20,226 nt of DNA from Verrucomicrobiales bacterium (GTDB taxonomy: Bacteria; Verrucomicrobiota; Verrucomicrobiae; Limisphaerales; UBA1100). The first letter of the stretch is position 1. Each line of letters begins with the position of its first letter. The stretch covers positions 1 to 20,226 of the forward strand of contig PBLV01000019.1 in assembly GCA_002721895.1 (NCBI GenBank), written 5' to 3'. A program made the position numbers and the translations under genes. This document shows, piece by piece, positions 1 to 8,364 of the stretch. The notes beneath the pieces are model-generated. The model was not told the origin of the DNA. It was given only the letters and a program-made list of their open reading frames with translations, and ran no database searches.

Positions 1-680
1 CGCTGCTTGAGCTCCTTCAGGTTCACCTCAATCTCCTGCATCATGAGCCGGTAAAAATGGCCCTGACTGTCGATCACCTGTTTGCGGTAATCGGCGCCCT
101 TATCCTTGAGGATCATCTCCTTGGTCACCTTCAGCTGCGCCGCGATCTCCTTGCGCGTGACCTTGGGATTCTCCTTTTTGGCCTTGTTCATGGCATTGCG
201 CACGAGGTTATTATAGTCGCGGTTAACCATGTTGTTGACGGCCTCATCGAGTTCCTCCTTGGGCGGCAACCCCGAGCTCGGCGGACGGAAATCGCGCCCA
301 ATGCTTTTGCCGCCCCACGCCGTCTTGATGATCAGCACCGGCTCCTCGTAGTGATCGCCGACCACGTGGCCAAACTCCAGCTCCGGCCCGATGCGCCCGG
401 GCGAGCCGAAGCCCACCGTCAACCGCCCGCGCCGGTTCAGGAAATTAATCCACACATCCTCGCGCTTGATGTACTCGCCATCCTTGTGAAAATGCGCAAA
501 AAACTCCTTCGTATCCGGCGCCTTGATTTGATGATTCAGCAACGGATCAATCCCGCCCTTGCCTTCCATGTTCGATTGCCCGGCGAGGATGAACACCTTC
601 ACGGGTTTTTTGTCCGCGTGAATGGAAAAAACAAAAGCGATGGACAGGGAAAAAATGAGCGCGTTCGTGAAAAGTTTCAT
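1..680 (-). CDS. SASA-family (DUF303) carbohydrate acetylesterase, 3' end cut by window edge
   Basis: The reading frame opens with ATG at 680 and runs off the left edge with no stop, giving about 226 residues. Residues 1-22 look like a Sec signal peptide (MKLF start, hydrophobic core, cleavage near SIHA-D), so the protein is probably exported. Right after it comes VFILAGQSNMEG; the GQSNM block (Ser36) is the hallmark of the sialate O-acetylesterase-like SASA/SGNH-hydrolase family and carries the nucleophile serine. A later TAWGGKS block fits the conserved glycine-rich oxyanion region. The rest is charged and helical, as in planctomycete and verrucomicrobial members with an insertion. Such enzymes remove acetyl groups from sugars or xylan; the substrate here cannot be read. 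The catalytic Asp/His part lies outside the window. It is on the same strand as the DUF1501 cluster, 165 bases downstream of it, and could be transcribed separately. No Shine-Dalgarno is visible. Confidence 0.85.
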   Translation of the reverse strand, partial: MKLFTNALIFSLSIAFVFSIHADKKPVKVFILAGQSNMEGKGGIDPLLNHQIKAPDTKEFFAHFHKDGEYIKREDVWINFLNRRGRLTVGFGSPGRIGPELEFGHVVGDHYEEPVLIIKTAWGGKSIGRDFRPPSSGLPPKEELDEAVNNMVNRDYNNLVRNAMNKAKKENPKVTRKEIAAQLKVTKEMILKDKGADYRKQVIDSQGHFYRLMMQEIEVNLKELKQ

Positions 681-845
681 GGATGGCCAAAGGCTACCGC
701 ACAACAAGTGGGCGGCAAGTGAAAACGGGAGTGGAGTAATGGTCTTCCGTGCTCGGTTTTATTGTAGCCCCGGCCGGTGGCCAGGGCGCGGGGCCACCGG
801 CCCCGTACAGGCACCTACAGAAGGCCATGCGGCCTCACGCTCTGG
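681..845. other. Intergenic region between DUF1501 gene and esterase gene
   Basis: This 165-base gap on the minus-strand side holds one clear element, the GC-rich palindrome at 772-802. No tRNA, small ORF with a good start, or convincing sigma-70 promoter for the esterase gene was recognised. The spacing is larger than inside the DUF1501 operon, so transcription may end or be attenuated here. Confidence 0.5.
772..802. repeat. Perfect 11-bp GC-rich inverted repeat, REP-like or terminator
   Basis: The arm GGCCGGTGGCC (772-782) pairs perfectly with GGCCACCGGCC (792-802) across a 9-base loop. It lies 44 bases past the stop codon of the DUF1501 gene on the minus strand. The downstream sequence on that strand has no U-run, so it is not a textbook Rho-independent terminator. 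It could be a dispersed REP-like palindrome or an mRNA 3'-end stabiliser. Only one copy lies in the window, so the repeat idea is inference. Confidence 0.6.
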
Positions 846-2255
846 CTACGCGATGATTTCCTTAACCACATGGCCGTGGACGTTGGTCAGGCGGCGTTCG
901 ATGCCGTTGTGGTAGAAGGTGAGGCGTTCGTGGTCCATGCCGAGGAGGTGCAGGACGGTGGCGTGGAAATCGTACCAGTGCACGGGGCTGTCGACGGTCT
1001 TCCAGCCGATCTCGTCAGTAGCGCCGTAGGCGGTGCCGCCTTTCACGCCGCCGCCGGCGAGCCAGAGGCTAAAGCCGTACATATTGTGGTCGCGCCCGGT
1101 GCCGAGTTTATTGCCGCCGGTTTGAGTAAAGGGCGTGCGGCCGAATTCGCTGGTGAACAGGATGAGCGTGTCTTCAAGCATGCCGCGTTGCTTGAGGTCC
1201 TTGATCAGCGCGGCGACGGGTTGATCGATGCGCACGGCTTCACGGTTGTGGTTGCGGCGCATGTCCTCGTGGCCGTCCCAGTTGATGCGCGGGGAACCAA
1301 ATGAGCCGCCGGAAATGAGCTGCACGAAGCGCACGCCCTTTTCGAGGAGACGGCGGGTCATCAGGCAGTTGCGGCCGAAATCTTTCGTTTCATTGCGATT
1401 GAGGCCGTACGCCTCGCGGGTGGCGGCGGTTTCGCGGTTCATGTCGGCCACCTCGGGGATGGCCAGCTGCATGCGCGCGGCCAGTTCGTGGCTTTTCATG
1501 CGGGCCACAAGCGCGTCCTCGGCACCGAAGGTTTCCTGATCGCTGCGGTTGAGCGCCCCCAACAACGTGCGGCTGGCGGCCTCGGTGTCGGCGGCAATCG
1601 GCTGGGCGGGACGCAGGTCGGGGATGATCGCGTCGCCGCTGCCGAAGGCCACGCCCTGATGTGCGGAGGGCAGAAAACCGTTGGACCAGTTGATGGTGCC
1701 GCCGGCGGGGGAACCGCGCGTGTCGGGCAGCACGACGTAAGTGGGCAGGTTGTCCGTCTCCGCCCCGAGCCCGTAGGACACCCACGAGCCCATCACGGGA
1801 AAACCGTTGAGCTGAAAGCCGGTCAGCTCCTCAAAGGTCGCTGGCGTGTGATTGGCCGAGGTGCCGACCATCGAACGCACCACGGCCAGTTCATCGGCAC
1901 AGGTGGCGAGGTGCGGAAACAGGTCGGAAACCCACAGGCCACTCTGGCCGCGCTGCTTGAAGGCCCAGTCGTTTTTTCGGATGAGGCCGATCTGATTGAA
2001 AAATGTCGCAGGTCGCTCCTTGTACTGCAGCGGCTTGCCGTGGTGCTTGGCCATGTCTGGCTTGTAATCGAACGAATCGATGTGGCTCAAGCCGCCCATC
2101 AACACCACGTGCACCACGCGCTTGGCCTTGGCGGGAAAATGACTGACCGGTTGTGGCGCCGCCTGCACGAGGTTCGTGAGCGCTGCACCGGTGAGGCCCC
2201 AAGTGGACCACTCCAGCATCTCGCGGCGGGACAAGCTATTGGCGGCAGGGTTCAT
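846..2255 (-). CDS. DUF1501 family exported protein (second copy)
   Basis: A 469-residue protein, full length for the DUF1501 family, which has an alkaline phosphatase/sulfatase-like fold and no settled function. Residues 9-30 form a twin-arginine-like signal (SLSRREMLEW followed by a hydrophobic stretch), common in this family and implying folded export. Conserved blocks are GGLSHIDSFDYKP (residues 54-66), WDGHED (326-331), SEFGRTPF (369-376), GRDHNMYGFSLW (387-398) and DFHATVLHLLGMDH (429-442); Asp, Glu and His in them are the expected metal or active-site ligands. The start is ATG at 2255, sharing four bases (ATGA) with the stop of the upstream DUF1549/DUF1553 gene, and no Shine-Dalgarno precedes it, so translation is probably coupled. 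It resembles the DUF1501 protein encoded at 4935-6395, most obviously at the C-terminus (LTNVHGHVVKEIIA against LTDVHGEVIKDIIA). Family assignment is secure; function is unknown. Confidence 0.93.
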   Translation of the reverse strand: MNPAANSLSRREMLEWSTWGLTGAALTNLVQAAPQPVSHFPAKAKRVVHVVLMGGLSHIDSFDYKPDMAKHHGKPLQYKERPATFFNQIGLIRKNDWAFKQRGQSGLWVSDLFPHLATCADELAVVRSMVGTSANHTPATFEELTGFQLNGFPVMGSWVSYGLGAETDNLPTYVVLPDTRGSPAGGTINWSNGFLPSAHQGVAFGSGDAIIPDLRPAQPIAADTEAASRTLLGALNRSDQETFGAEDALVARMKSHELAARMQLAIPEVADMNRETAATREAYGLNRNETKDFGRNCLMTRRLLEKGVRFVQLISGGSFGSPRINWDGHEDMRRNHNREAVRIDQPVAALIKDLKQRGMLEDTLILFTSEFGRTPFTQTGGNKLGTGRDHNMYGFSLWLAGGGVKGGTAYGATDEIGWKTVDSPVHWYDFHATVLHLLGMDHERLTFYHNGIERRLTNVHGHVVKEIIA

Positions 2256-4966
2256 CGCACGTACAAAAACGCGTTGGTGTTCAAGAGCACGCGGCAGTAG
2301 GCCGCCATGCCGTGGGCTTTGACGAAGGTTTCGGCCAGCGTCAGTTCGCGGTCGTTGACGGCTCGGCTGAGGGTGAGCTGATGGGCGAGGCGCAATTGGG
2401 CGGTGATGCTCTCGCCGGCCTCGGCCTTGAGGCGTTCGGCAAAGAAATCGGATTGGCGCAGCACGAAACGGTTGTTCATCAGCGCGAGCGACTGGAGCGG
2501 CGTGGTGGTGGAGGCGCGGTCGGGCGCAAGGGCGGAGGCGTCCGGGCAGTCAAAGGTGTCCAGCAGGTTGCGGCGCGCGCCACGCGGGCTGAAGCGGTAG
2601 ATGGTGCGGCGAAATTGCTCCGGTTTGTCCTGCGCGATGATGTCGTAAAAGTTGCTGCCCTTGAACGAGTACGCACGCACGTCGCGATAGCCCACGCCGC
2701 CGAGTTCACGGTTCAGTTTGCCGGACGCGGCGAGCATGGTGTCGCGCATTTCCTCGGCGGCCATGCGGCGTGGGCTCATGCGCCAGAGGAATCGGTTGCC
2801 GGCATCGACCTTCATCGCGGCGGGATTGAGGCGTGAGGATTGCCGATACGTGGCGGAGGTGACGATGTAACGGTGCAGCGCCTTGAGGCTCCATTTTTGG
2901 TCGGCCAAATATAATGCCAAATGATCGAGCAGGGCGGGGTGCGAAGGCGCGGTGCCGCTGAAGCCGAAGTCGTTGGGCGTGTTCACCAAGCCGGCGCCGA
3001 AGTGATAATGCCACACGCGATTGGCGATCACGCGGCCGAAGAGGGGGTTGTCCGAGTGGGTGATCCACTCGGCGAGCTTGGCGCGGCGCTGCGGGTCAGG
3101 CGCATTGTTGGCCAGGCCGAAATCCGCCTTCACCGTCTTGAGCGCCGGGATGCCCGCAGGGGCCACGGCGCCAATGGGCTTGAGCACGCTGCCGCGATCG
3201 AGCACCTGCGTGACGCCGGGATTGCGCGGGATCACTGTGTACACGCGCGCGGCCTGCGGCCCCTTGGCGAGCAGGGTCTGAATCTCCTTTCGCACGCCGC
3301 CCAATTGGGTGGTAGCTTGGCGGCGCCTCTCGCGTTGGTTCGGCGTGAGCGCCTTGGCGAGCTGTGCTTCGGTGATGGTGATCGTGCCCACGCCGGCAGA
3401 CGCGGCGACTTCGTTGGCGGTGAGGGCGCGGTTGTAAAATCGTGCGCCGGTGATTGTGCCGTTGAGCATGCGGTTGGCGCCGGCACCGGTGCCGTGACGG
3501 ATGCCGAAGGCAAGGTGCGCGCCGTTCTCGGGGAAGCGATGGAAGCCGGTGTTGTACGCCTTACCGTAGGGCTTGCCGTTGCGATAGCCGGTGATGGAGC
3601 CGTCGGCCCGATAAACGATCGCAAAATGCACCGGCTGCTTGGCGGCCTCGGTTTCCTCGCTGCCCGCAAAGGACTTTGTGCGCACGAAGCCGTTGCTGCC
3701 GGCCATCCAACGCTTGGGCTCGCGTTCGCCGTACACGATGGAGTTGAACACGATGCCGCGATTATCCTGCAACGTGATGGCGCCCCCGCCGCGTTGGTTG
3801 AGGTCTTTCAGCTTCACCCAAACCTCGAGTGTTTTTTCGGCCACGGCGTAGGGCAGCGGCGCCGTGACCGCCCAGCCGCGGCCATCGAGCATGAGGCCCT
3901 CGGGCGTTTGCTTGGCGGTGCCTTTCAGGGTGACGGGCCGCTTGCCGTTTGCATCAGCCAGACCGGCGGCGAAATTCCATGCAGCCGTCGGCTGGGGCGG
4001 CATATCCTTGGCACCGGCCTTTTGCGCTTCCTTGAGCAGCTGCTGGCGCACAGGGCCCTCAATGGCAGCGATTTGTTTCTGCCAATCAACCTCCAACTCG
4101 CGCAGCTTTTGCAACGCGGCGGCATCCCCGCCGCGCACCATGCCCTTGAGATCGCGTTCGCCGGGATTCACGCCGCTCAACGCGGCCGCCAGCGCGTAGT
4201 AATCCTTTTGCGAGATGGGATCAAATTTGTGATCGTGACAGCGCGCGCAGTTGACCGTCAGCCCAAGGAACGTCTGGCCGACCATGCCGACGAGATCCTC
4301 CACCTCATCCTGACGCATAGTCTTGCGCATGGTATCGTTGTTGGGACGCGTGGTGTTGTGCGGGCCGGTCACGAGGCAGGCGATGGCGATGAGACCGTCG
4401 GCCGAGCCGGGGGCAATCACGTCCCCGGCGATTTGCATTTGCACAAACCGATCGTAGGGCAGGTCGTCGTTCAGCGCGCGGATCACCCAGTTGCGGTACG
4501 GCCACGAGTGGTTGCGCGGTTGATTGTACTCAAAGCCGTGGCTCTCGCCGTAGTGCACCACATCCAGCCAATGCCGCGCCCAGCGCTCGCCATAATGCGG
4601 CGAAGCGAGCAGACGGTTGACCACCTTTTCATAAGCATCCGGCGCTTGATCATTCACAAACGCCTCCATCTCCTTCGGCGAAGGCGGCAGCCCGGTGAGG
4701 TCATAGCTGAGCCGCCGAATCAACGTGCGCCGGTCGGCTTCCTGAGAGGGGGAAAGCTTGTTGGCCGTGAGCCGGGAGAGCACAAAGGCATCGATGGAAT
4801 TACGCGCCCACGCGGCATTCGGCACGAGCGGCACCTCGGGTCGTTTGATGGGCTGCAGGGACCACCAATCTTCGCCGGCCTTCTCGGCACCCGACAACGG
4901 CGCGGCCAGCGCGAGGGCCAGTGCGCCGAGAGTGTTACGCAATGATGTCTTTAATGACTTCGCCAT
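2252..4966 (-). CDS. DUF1549 (PSCyt2) - LamG - DUF1553 (PSD1) exported protein
   Basis: About 904 residues from the ATG at 4966. Residues 1-27 form a signal peptide (hydrophobic stretch ending PLSGAE). The DUF1549/PSCyt2 domain spans about 45-265 and holds LSYDLTGLPPSP, RHWLDVVHYGES and one CxxCH (CARCH, 240-244) that could bind c-type heme. Residues 325-525 look like a concanavalin/LamG domain (LEVWVKL, HFAIVYRADGS, NGTITGARFYNRAL), possibly carbohydrate binding. DUF1553/PSD1 fills about 615-870 (NPLFGRVIANRVWHYHFG, SATYRQSS, TTPLQSLALMN). The usual N-terminal PSCyt1 cytochrome domain is missing. The frame stays open upstream to 5116, but those 50 residues are low-complexity shadow of the DUF1501 gene. 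ATG 4966 overlaps that gene by 32 bases; TTG at 4942 (8-base overlap) also leaves a good signal peptide. The 3' end overlaps the next DUF1501 gene by 4 bases. Function is unknown; exported redox or glycan-related roles are inference. Confidence 0.9.
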   Translation of the reverse strand: MAKSLKTSLRNTLGALALALAAPLSGAEKAGEDWWSLQPIKRPEVPLVPNAAWARNSIDAFVLSRLTANKLSPSQEADRRTLIRRLSYDLTGLPPSPKEMEAFVNDQAPDAYEKVVNRLLASPHYGERWARHWLDVVHYGESHGFEYNQPRNHSWPYRNWVIRALNDDLPYDRFVQMQIAGDVIAPGSADGLIAIACLVTGPHNTTRPNNDTMRKTMRQDEVEDLVGMVGQTFLGLTVNCARCHDHKFDPISQKDYYALAAALSGVNPGERDLKGMVRGGDAAALQKLRELEVDWQKQIAAIEGPVRQQLLKEAQKAGAKDMPPQPTAAWNFAAGLADANGKRPVTLKGTAKQTPEGLMLDGRGWAVTAPLPYAVAEKTLEVWVKLKDLNQRGGGAITLQDNRGIVFNSIVYGEREPKRWMAGSNGFVRTKSFAGSEETEAAKQPVHFAIVYRADGSITGYRNGKPYGKAYNTGFHRFPENGAHLAFGIRHGTGAGANRMLNGTITGARFYNRALTANEVAASAGVGTITITEAQLAKALTPNQRERRRQATTQLGGVRKEIQTLLAKGPQAARVYTVIPRNPGVTQVLDRGSVLKPIGAVAPAGIPALKTVKADFGLANNAPDPQRRAKLAEWITHSDNPLFGRVIANRVWHYHFGAGLVNTPNDFGFSGTAPSHPALLDHLALYLADQKWSLKALHRYIVTSATYRQSSRLNPAAMKVDAGNRFLWRMSPRRMAAEEMRDTMLAASGKLNRELGGVGYRDVRAYSFKGSNFYDIIAQDKPEQFRRTIYRFSPRGARRNLLDTFDCPDASALAPDRASTTTPLQSLALMNNRFVLRQSDFFAERLKAEAGESITAQLRLAHQLTLSRAVNDRELTLAETFVKAHGMAAYCRVLLNTNAFLYVR

Positions 4967-6395
4967 GGACGTCGGTGAGCCGCATGTCGCGGCTGCTGAA
5001 GCGGATGGTGAGCTTGGTGTGATCCATGCCGAGCAGGTGCAACATGGTGGCGTGGAGATCGTGAATATCGAGGCGTTTATCGACGGCCTTGTAGCCGTAC
5101 TCGTCGGTGGCGCCATACACGGTGCCGCCTTTCACGCCGCCGCCGGCCATCCAAAGGCTGAAGCCGAAGGGGTTGTGATCGCGTCCGTTGCCGCCCTGCG
5201 CGAAGGGGGTGCGGCCGAATTCGCCCATCCACACGACCAGCGTGCTGTCGAGCAGCCCGCGGCTTTCGAGGTCGCCCAGCAAGGCGGCGATGGGTTTGTC
5301 GACGGATTTGGCGTTTTTCTCGTGACCGCCCTTGAGGCCGCCGTGTTGATCCCAGCGATCGCCGTTGCCGCCGGTGCAGGTCAGCTCAATGAACCGCACG
5401 CCGCGCTCGACAAGGCGCCGGGCGACCAGGCAGTTGCGGCCAAAAGTGGCCGTATTGCGGAAGGGATCATCGAGGCCGTAACTTTTCTTGGTCTGCTCGG
5501 CCTCGCCCTTGATATCCATCAACTCCGGCACGGCCGCCTGCATGCGGAAGGCCAGCTCATGATTGGTGATGGCCGATTCCACCTGGTCGAGCCGACCGAT
5601 GCGGCCCACCACGCCGGCATCCAGTTTGCGAATGAGATCCAGCTTGTTTTGCTGCAGCTCGGGCGTGGCCTCGGTGCGGCCAATGTTGGCAATGGGTTTG
5701 TCGCCGTACTTAAACACGCTGCCCTGATAGGCCGCCGGTAAAAAGCCGTTGGAAAAACAACCCAGACCGCCGGGCGGTATGAGGCCGCCATTGAGCACGA
5801 TGAAGCCCGGCAGATTTTGGTTCGCCGTGCCGAGGCCGTAATTGATCCACGACCCCATGCTCGGCCGGCCCACCTGGCCGAAGCCGGTGTGCAGAAAATA
5901 ATTCGCGTTCGTGTGCTCGGAAAACGCCGAGGTCATTGAGCGGATCACCGCCAGCTTGTCCACGTGGCGCGCCACATGCGGGAACAGGTCGCTGACCGGA
6001 ATACCCGCCTGCCCGTAATGCTGAAACTGCCACGGGCTGGCCAGTGTGTTGCCGCGGCTGTTGAACTGGGTGGCCTCCATCTTCAGTCCGAACGGTTTGC
6101 CGTGTTCCTTCTGCAGGCGCGGCTTGGGGTCGAAGGTATCCACGCTCGACGGGCCGCCGTCCATGTAGAGGAAAATGATGCTCTTGGCCTTGGACTTGAA
6201 GTGCGGCTGCTTGGGCGCCAACGGGCTGGTACCTTTGGCCTGCGCCTCATTCGCCAGCATCGAGGCCAGCGCCAAACCGCCAAAGCCATTGGCGCAACGC
6301 GCCAGCATCTCCCGCCGGGTTACCGGTGCCTGAGAAAATTGACCGCAATGGTGCATTGGGGAATTGTAAGCCGGACTGCTGAGGTTGCCAGCCAT
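4935..6395 (-). CDS. DUF1501 family exported protein (first copy)
   Basis: A 486-residue DUF1501 protein and probably the first gene of the minus-strand operon. A twin-arginine motif (VTRREMLARC, residues 25-34) is followed by a hydrophobic stretch ending near ANEAQA, so Tat export is likely. Family blocks are YMDGGPSSVDTFDPKP (77-92), WDQHGG (348-353), GEFGRTPF (391-398), GRDHNPFGFSLWMAGGG (404-420) and DLHATMLHLLGMDH (446-459), matching the other copy encoded at 846-2255. The start is uncertain: ATG at 6395 gives the longest form, while ATG at 6356 gives a 473-residue form beginning MHHCGQFS that looks closer to family N-termini. Neither has a clear Shine-Dalgarno. The stop lies inside the downstream DUF1549/DUF1553 gene, so the two are probably co-translated. 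It is divergently oriented to hisI. Biochemical role unknown. Confidence 0.92.
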   Translation of the reverse strand: MAGNLSSPAYNSPMHHCGQFSQAPVTRREMLARCANGFGGLALASMLANEAQAKGTSPLAPKQPHFKSKAKSIIFLYMDGGPSSVDTFDPKPRLQKEHGKPFGLKMEATQFNSRGNTLASPWQFQHYGQAGIPVSDLFPHVARHVDKLAVIRSMTSAFSEHTNANYFLHTGFGQVGRPSMGSWINYGLGTANQNLPGFIVLNGGLIPPGGLGCFSNGFLPAAYQGSVFKYGDKPIANIGRTEATPELQQNKLDLIRKLDAGVVGRIGRLDQVESAITNHELAFRMQAAVPELMDIKGEAEQTKKSYGLDDPFRNTATFGRNCLVARRLVERGVRFIELTCTGGNGDRWDQHGGLKGGHEKNAKSVDKPIAALLGDLESRGLLDSTLVVWMGEFGRTPFAQGGNGRDHNPFGFSLWMAGGGVKGGTVYGATDEYGYKAVDKRLDIHDLHATMLHLLGMDHTKLTIRFSSRDMRLTDVHGEVIKDIIA

Positions 6396-6460
6396 AAAGT
6401 GTCGTCCCAGCTGCTTGTTTTTTCCTGTGCGGGGCCGTTGGCGTGCGGTAAACCAAGCGC
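6396..6460. promoter_or_regulatory. Divergent intergenic region between DUF1501 operon and hisI
   Basis: These 65 bases separate two divergent transcription units and should hold both promoters, unless promoter elements lie inside the 5' ends of the genes. I could not find a -35/-10 pair with good match and 16-18 base spacing on either strand. A T-rich patch sits near 6415-6424. The assignment rests on gene orientation only. Confidence 0.35.
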
Positions 6461-6844
6461 ATGTCCTTTATTGACGACTTGAAGTTTAATGATGACGGAC
6501 TGATCCCGGCCATCATTCAGGAAGAGGGAACAGGCAGGGTACTGATGATGGCGTGGATGAACGCGGATTCCATCCGGGACACACTGGAGACGGGCAAGAC
6601 ACATTTTTGGAGCCGCAGTCGGCAGAAATACTGGATGAAGGGGGAAAGCAGCGGCCACACCCAAGCGGTGAAGGATTTGGCCTACGATTGCGACCGGGAC
6701 ACGCTGCTCATTCAGGTCACTCAGGAAGGTGCCGCTTGCCATAAGGGCTATAAGAGTTGCTTTTTCACATCCGTGAAAGAGAACAAGCCGGAAATCACCG
6801 AGGAGCGCCTGTTCGATCCGGATGAGGTTTACGGCAAATCGTGA
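6461..6844 (+). CDS. hisI: Phosphoribosyl-AMP cyclohydrolase
   Basis: This 127-residue protein is the stand-alone HisI enzyme, which opens the purine ring of phosphoribosyl-AMP to give ProFAR in the third step of histidine synthesis, in the cytoplasm. The signature is complete: DCDRD (Asp76, Asp78, Asp80) for Mg2+, and Cys77, Cys93 and Cys100 for the catalytic zinc, with the same spacing as in the structurally studied archaeal enzyme. The block SRSRQKYWMKGESSGH (51-66) is also typical. There is no HisE domain, so the pyrophosphohydrolase must be encoded elsewhere. The ATG at 6461 gives a normal N-terminus (MSFIDDLKF). The stop TGA overlaps the GTG start of trpE by four bases, which suggests one transcript and coupled translation. 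The pairing of a his gene with trpE is unusual. Confidence 0.96.
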   Translation: MSFIDDLKFNDDGLIPAIIQEEGTGRVLMMAWMNADSIRDTLETGKTHFWSRSRQKYWMKGESSGHTQAVKDLAYDCDRDTLLIQVTQEGAACHKGYKSCFFTSVKENKPEITEERLFDPDEVYGKS

Positions 6845-8364
6845 GTGCATCAAGCATCCAGCCCACGCAGGAGGAATTCCTCGAGTTGGCGCAACGCGGC
6901 AACCTAGTGCCGGTGTGCCGCACGATTCTCGCGGATTTTGAAACGCCTCTTTCGGCCTATCAAAAGATTCGCGGTGACAGCGAGGCATTCCTGTTTGAGA
7001 GCGTGGAAGGCGGAGAGCAGTTGGGCAGATACTCGTTCGTAGGCTGCAATCCACGTGGATTCATCCGCCAACTTGGCAGCCGTGTGGATGTGATCGAGAG
7101 CGGACGAGTCACGGCTTCCTATACCATTTCCATAGAGCCGAACGAAAACCATGTACGCGACGGCCTTGAGGTGGTGGAAAAAGTCTTGGGCCGCTACAAG
7201 CTAGTGGCCCTCCCAGGCTTGCCTCGGTTCACTGGCGGAGCCGTCGGGTTTATTGGGTACGAGTTCATTCACGACGTGGAACCGGTGGTACCACGCCCGC
7301 CCAGTGATGATCTCGGGACACCCACGATGTACTTCCTGCTCGCGGATGAGCTGCTGGTTTTTGACCGGGTTCGCCAAACCATCACGGTCATTGTAAACGC
7401 CATCCTCGAGGACGACGTCAAGCCGGAGGATGCCTACGAAGATGCGGTCAGCGAAATTGATCGGCTGGTTGCCCTGCTGGAACATCCGATGAAACACAAG
7501 CCGGTCTCCCTGCCCGCGCACGCACCGGAGGCACCCTTTAAGTCCAACATGGAAAAAGATGCCTTTCTGGCTCATGTAGAAAAATCTAAAGAATACATCA
7601 CTGCCGGAGACATCATCCAGGTGGTGGGGTCGCAGCGTTTTTCCACACCAGTAAAAGCGCAACCACTGGACGTTTACCGTGTCGTGCGATCCATCAATCC
7701 CTCGCCCTACATGTTTCTGCTGGAACTGAATGGGTTCAGCTTGGTGGGGGCCTCGCCGGAAATCCATGTCCGATGCGAGGATCGAAAAGTGCAGATTCGG
7801 CCCATTGCCGGAACACGCCCGCGCGGGCGAACCGAGGCCGAGGATGCCGCGCATGAGGAGGATCTGTTGGCGGATCCCAAGGAACGCGCGGAACATGTGA
7901 TGCTGGTGGACCTGGCGCGGAACGACATTGGCCGGGTTTGCGATTACGGCACCGTGCAGGTGAGCGACCTGATGTCCATCGAACGGTACAGCCACGTAAT
8001 GCACATTGTGTCACACGTGACCGGCACCTTGGCTGAATCGCAAACGCCCTATGATCTCATGCGGGTTACCTTTCCCGCGGGCACGCTGACGGGAGCCCCG
8101 AAAATTCGCGCCATGCAGATCATCAGCGAATTTGAGCAAACCGCCCGCGGGCCTTACGGAGGGTGTGTGGGGTACTTTAGTTTCGGCGGGAACCTCGACT
8201 GCTGCATCACCATTCGCACGGCGCTCTTGAAAGATGGCCAAGCGCATGTGCAGGCGGGCGGCGGCTGGGTGAACGACTCCGTCCCGGAAAATGAATTTCA
8301 AGAAACCGTCAACAAGGCCAAGGCCATGCTCAGGGCGGTGGCCATGGCAGAGCATGGGATGTAG
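6841..8364 (+). CDS. trpE: Anthranilate synthase component I
   Basis: A 507-residue protein, normal length for TrpE. It converts chorismate to anthranilate, the first committed step of tryptophan synthesis, using ammonia from a TrpG glutaminase that is not in this window. The N-terminal domain has LFESVE (51-56), the region that binds feedback tryptophan in TrpE, then GRYSFVGCNPRG. The chorismate-binding domain is complete: PIAGTRPRGR (321-330), DLARNDIGRV (357-366), SHVMHIVSHVTG (384-395), FPAGTLTGAPKIRAM (411-425), GPYGGCVGYFSF (437-448) and GGGWVNDSVPENEF (473-486). The tryptophan-binding motif favours TrpE over PabB. Translation starts at GTG 6841, inside a GTGA overlap with the hisI stop; a weak GAGG lies 13 bases upstream, so reinitiation is likely. 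No trp leader peptide or attenuator is seen. Confidence 0.95.
   Translation: MSASSIQPTQEEFLELAQRGNLVPVCRTILADFETPLSAYQKIRGDSEAFLFESVEGGEQLGRYSFVGCNPRGFIRQLGSRVDVIESGRVTASYTISIEPNENHVRDGLEVVEKVLGRYKLVALPGLPRFTGGAVGFIGYEFIHDVEPVVPRPPSDDLGTPTMYFLLADELLVFDRVRQTITVIVNAILEDDVKPEDAYEDAVSEIDRLVALLEHPMKHKPVSLPAHAPEAPFKSNMEKDAFLAHVEKSKEYITAGDIIQVVGSQRFSTPVKAQPLDVYRVVRSINPSPYMFLLELNGFSLVGASPEIHVRCEDRKVQIRPIAGTRPRGRTEAEDAAHEEDLLADPKERAEHVMLVDLARNDIGRVCDYGTVQVSDLMSIERYSHVMHIVSHVTGTLAESQTPYDLMRVTFPAGTLTGAPKIRAMQIISEFEQTARGPYGGCVGYFSFGGNLDCCITIRTALLKDGQAHVQAGGGWVNDSVPENEFQETVNKAKAMLRAVAMAEHGM

Noticed and set aside
57..722. Plus-strand open frame of 221 codons opposite the esterase gene
   Set aside because: The minus strand has a signal peptide and the GQSNM motif; the plus frame has no family features.
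2921..4945. 674-codon open frame on the plus strand opposite the DUF1549/DUF1553 gene
   Set aside because: It is antisense to a gene with clear domains, has no recognisable family, and is the usual by-product of GC-rich codons.
4967..5116. 50-residue N-terminal extension of the DUF1549/DUF1553 protein
   Set aside because: It overlaps the DUF1501 gene in another frame, is Pro/Ser/Thr low complexity, and would bury the signal peptide.
6401..6408. GTCGTCCC near the DUF1501/hisI divergent region, the same as one arm of the nuoA-nuoB palindrome
   Set aside because: An 8-base match in 20 kb is expected by chance, and it has no matching arm nearby.
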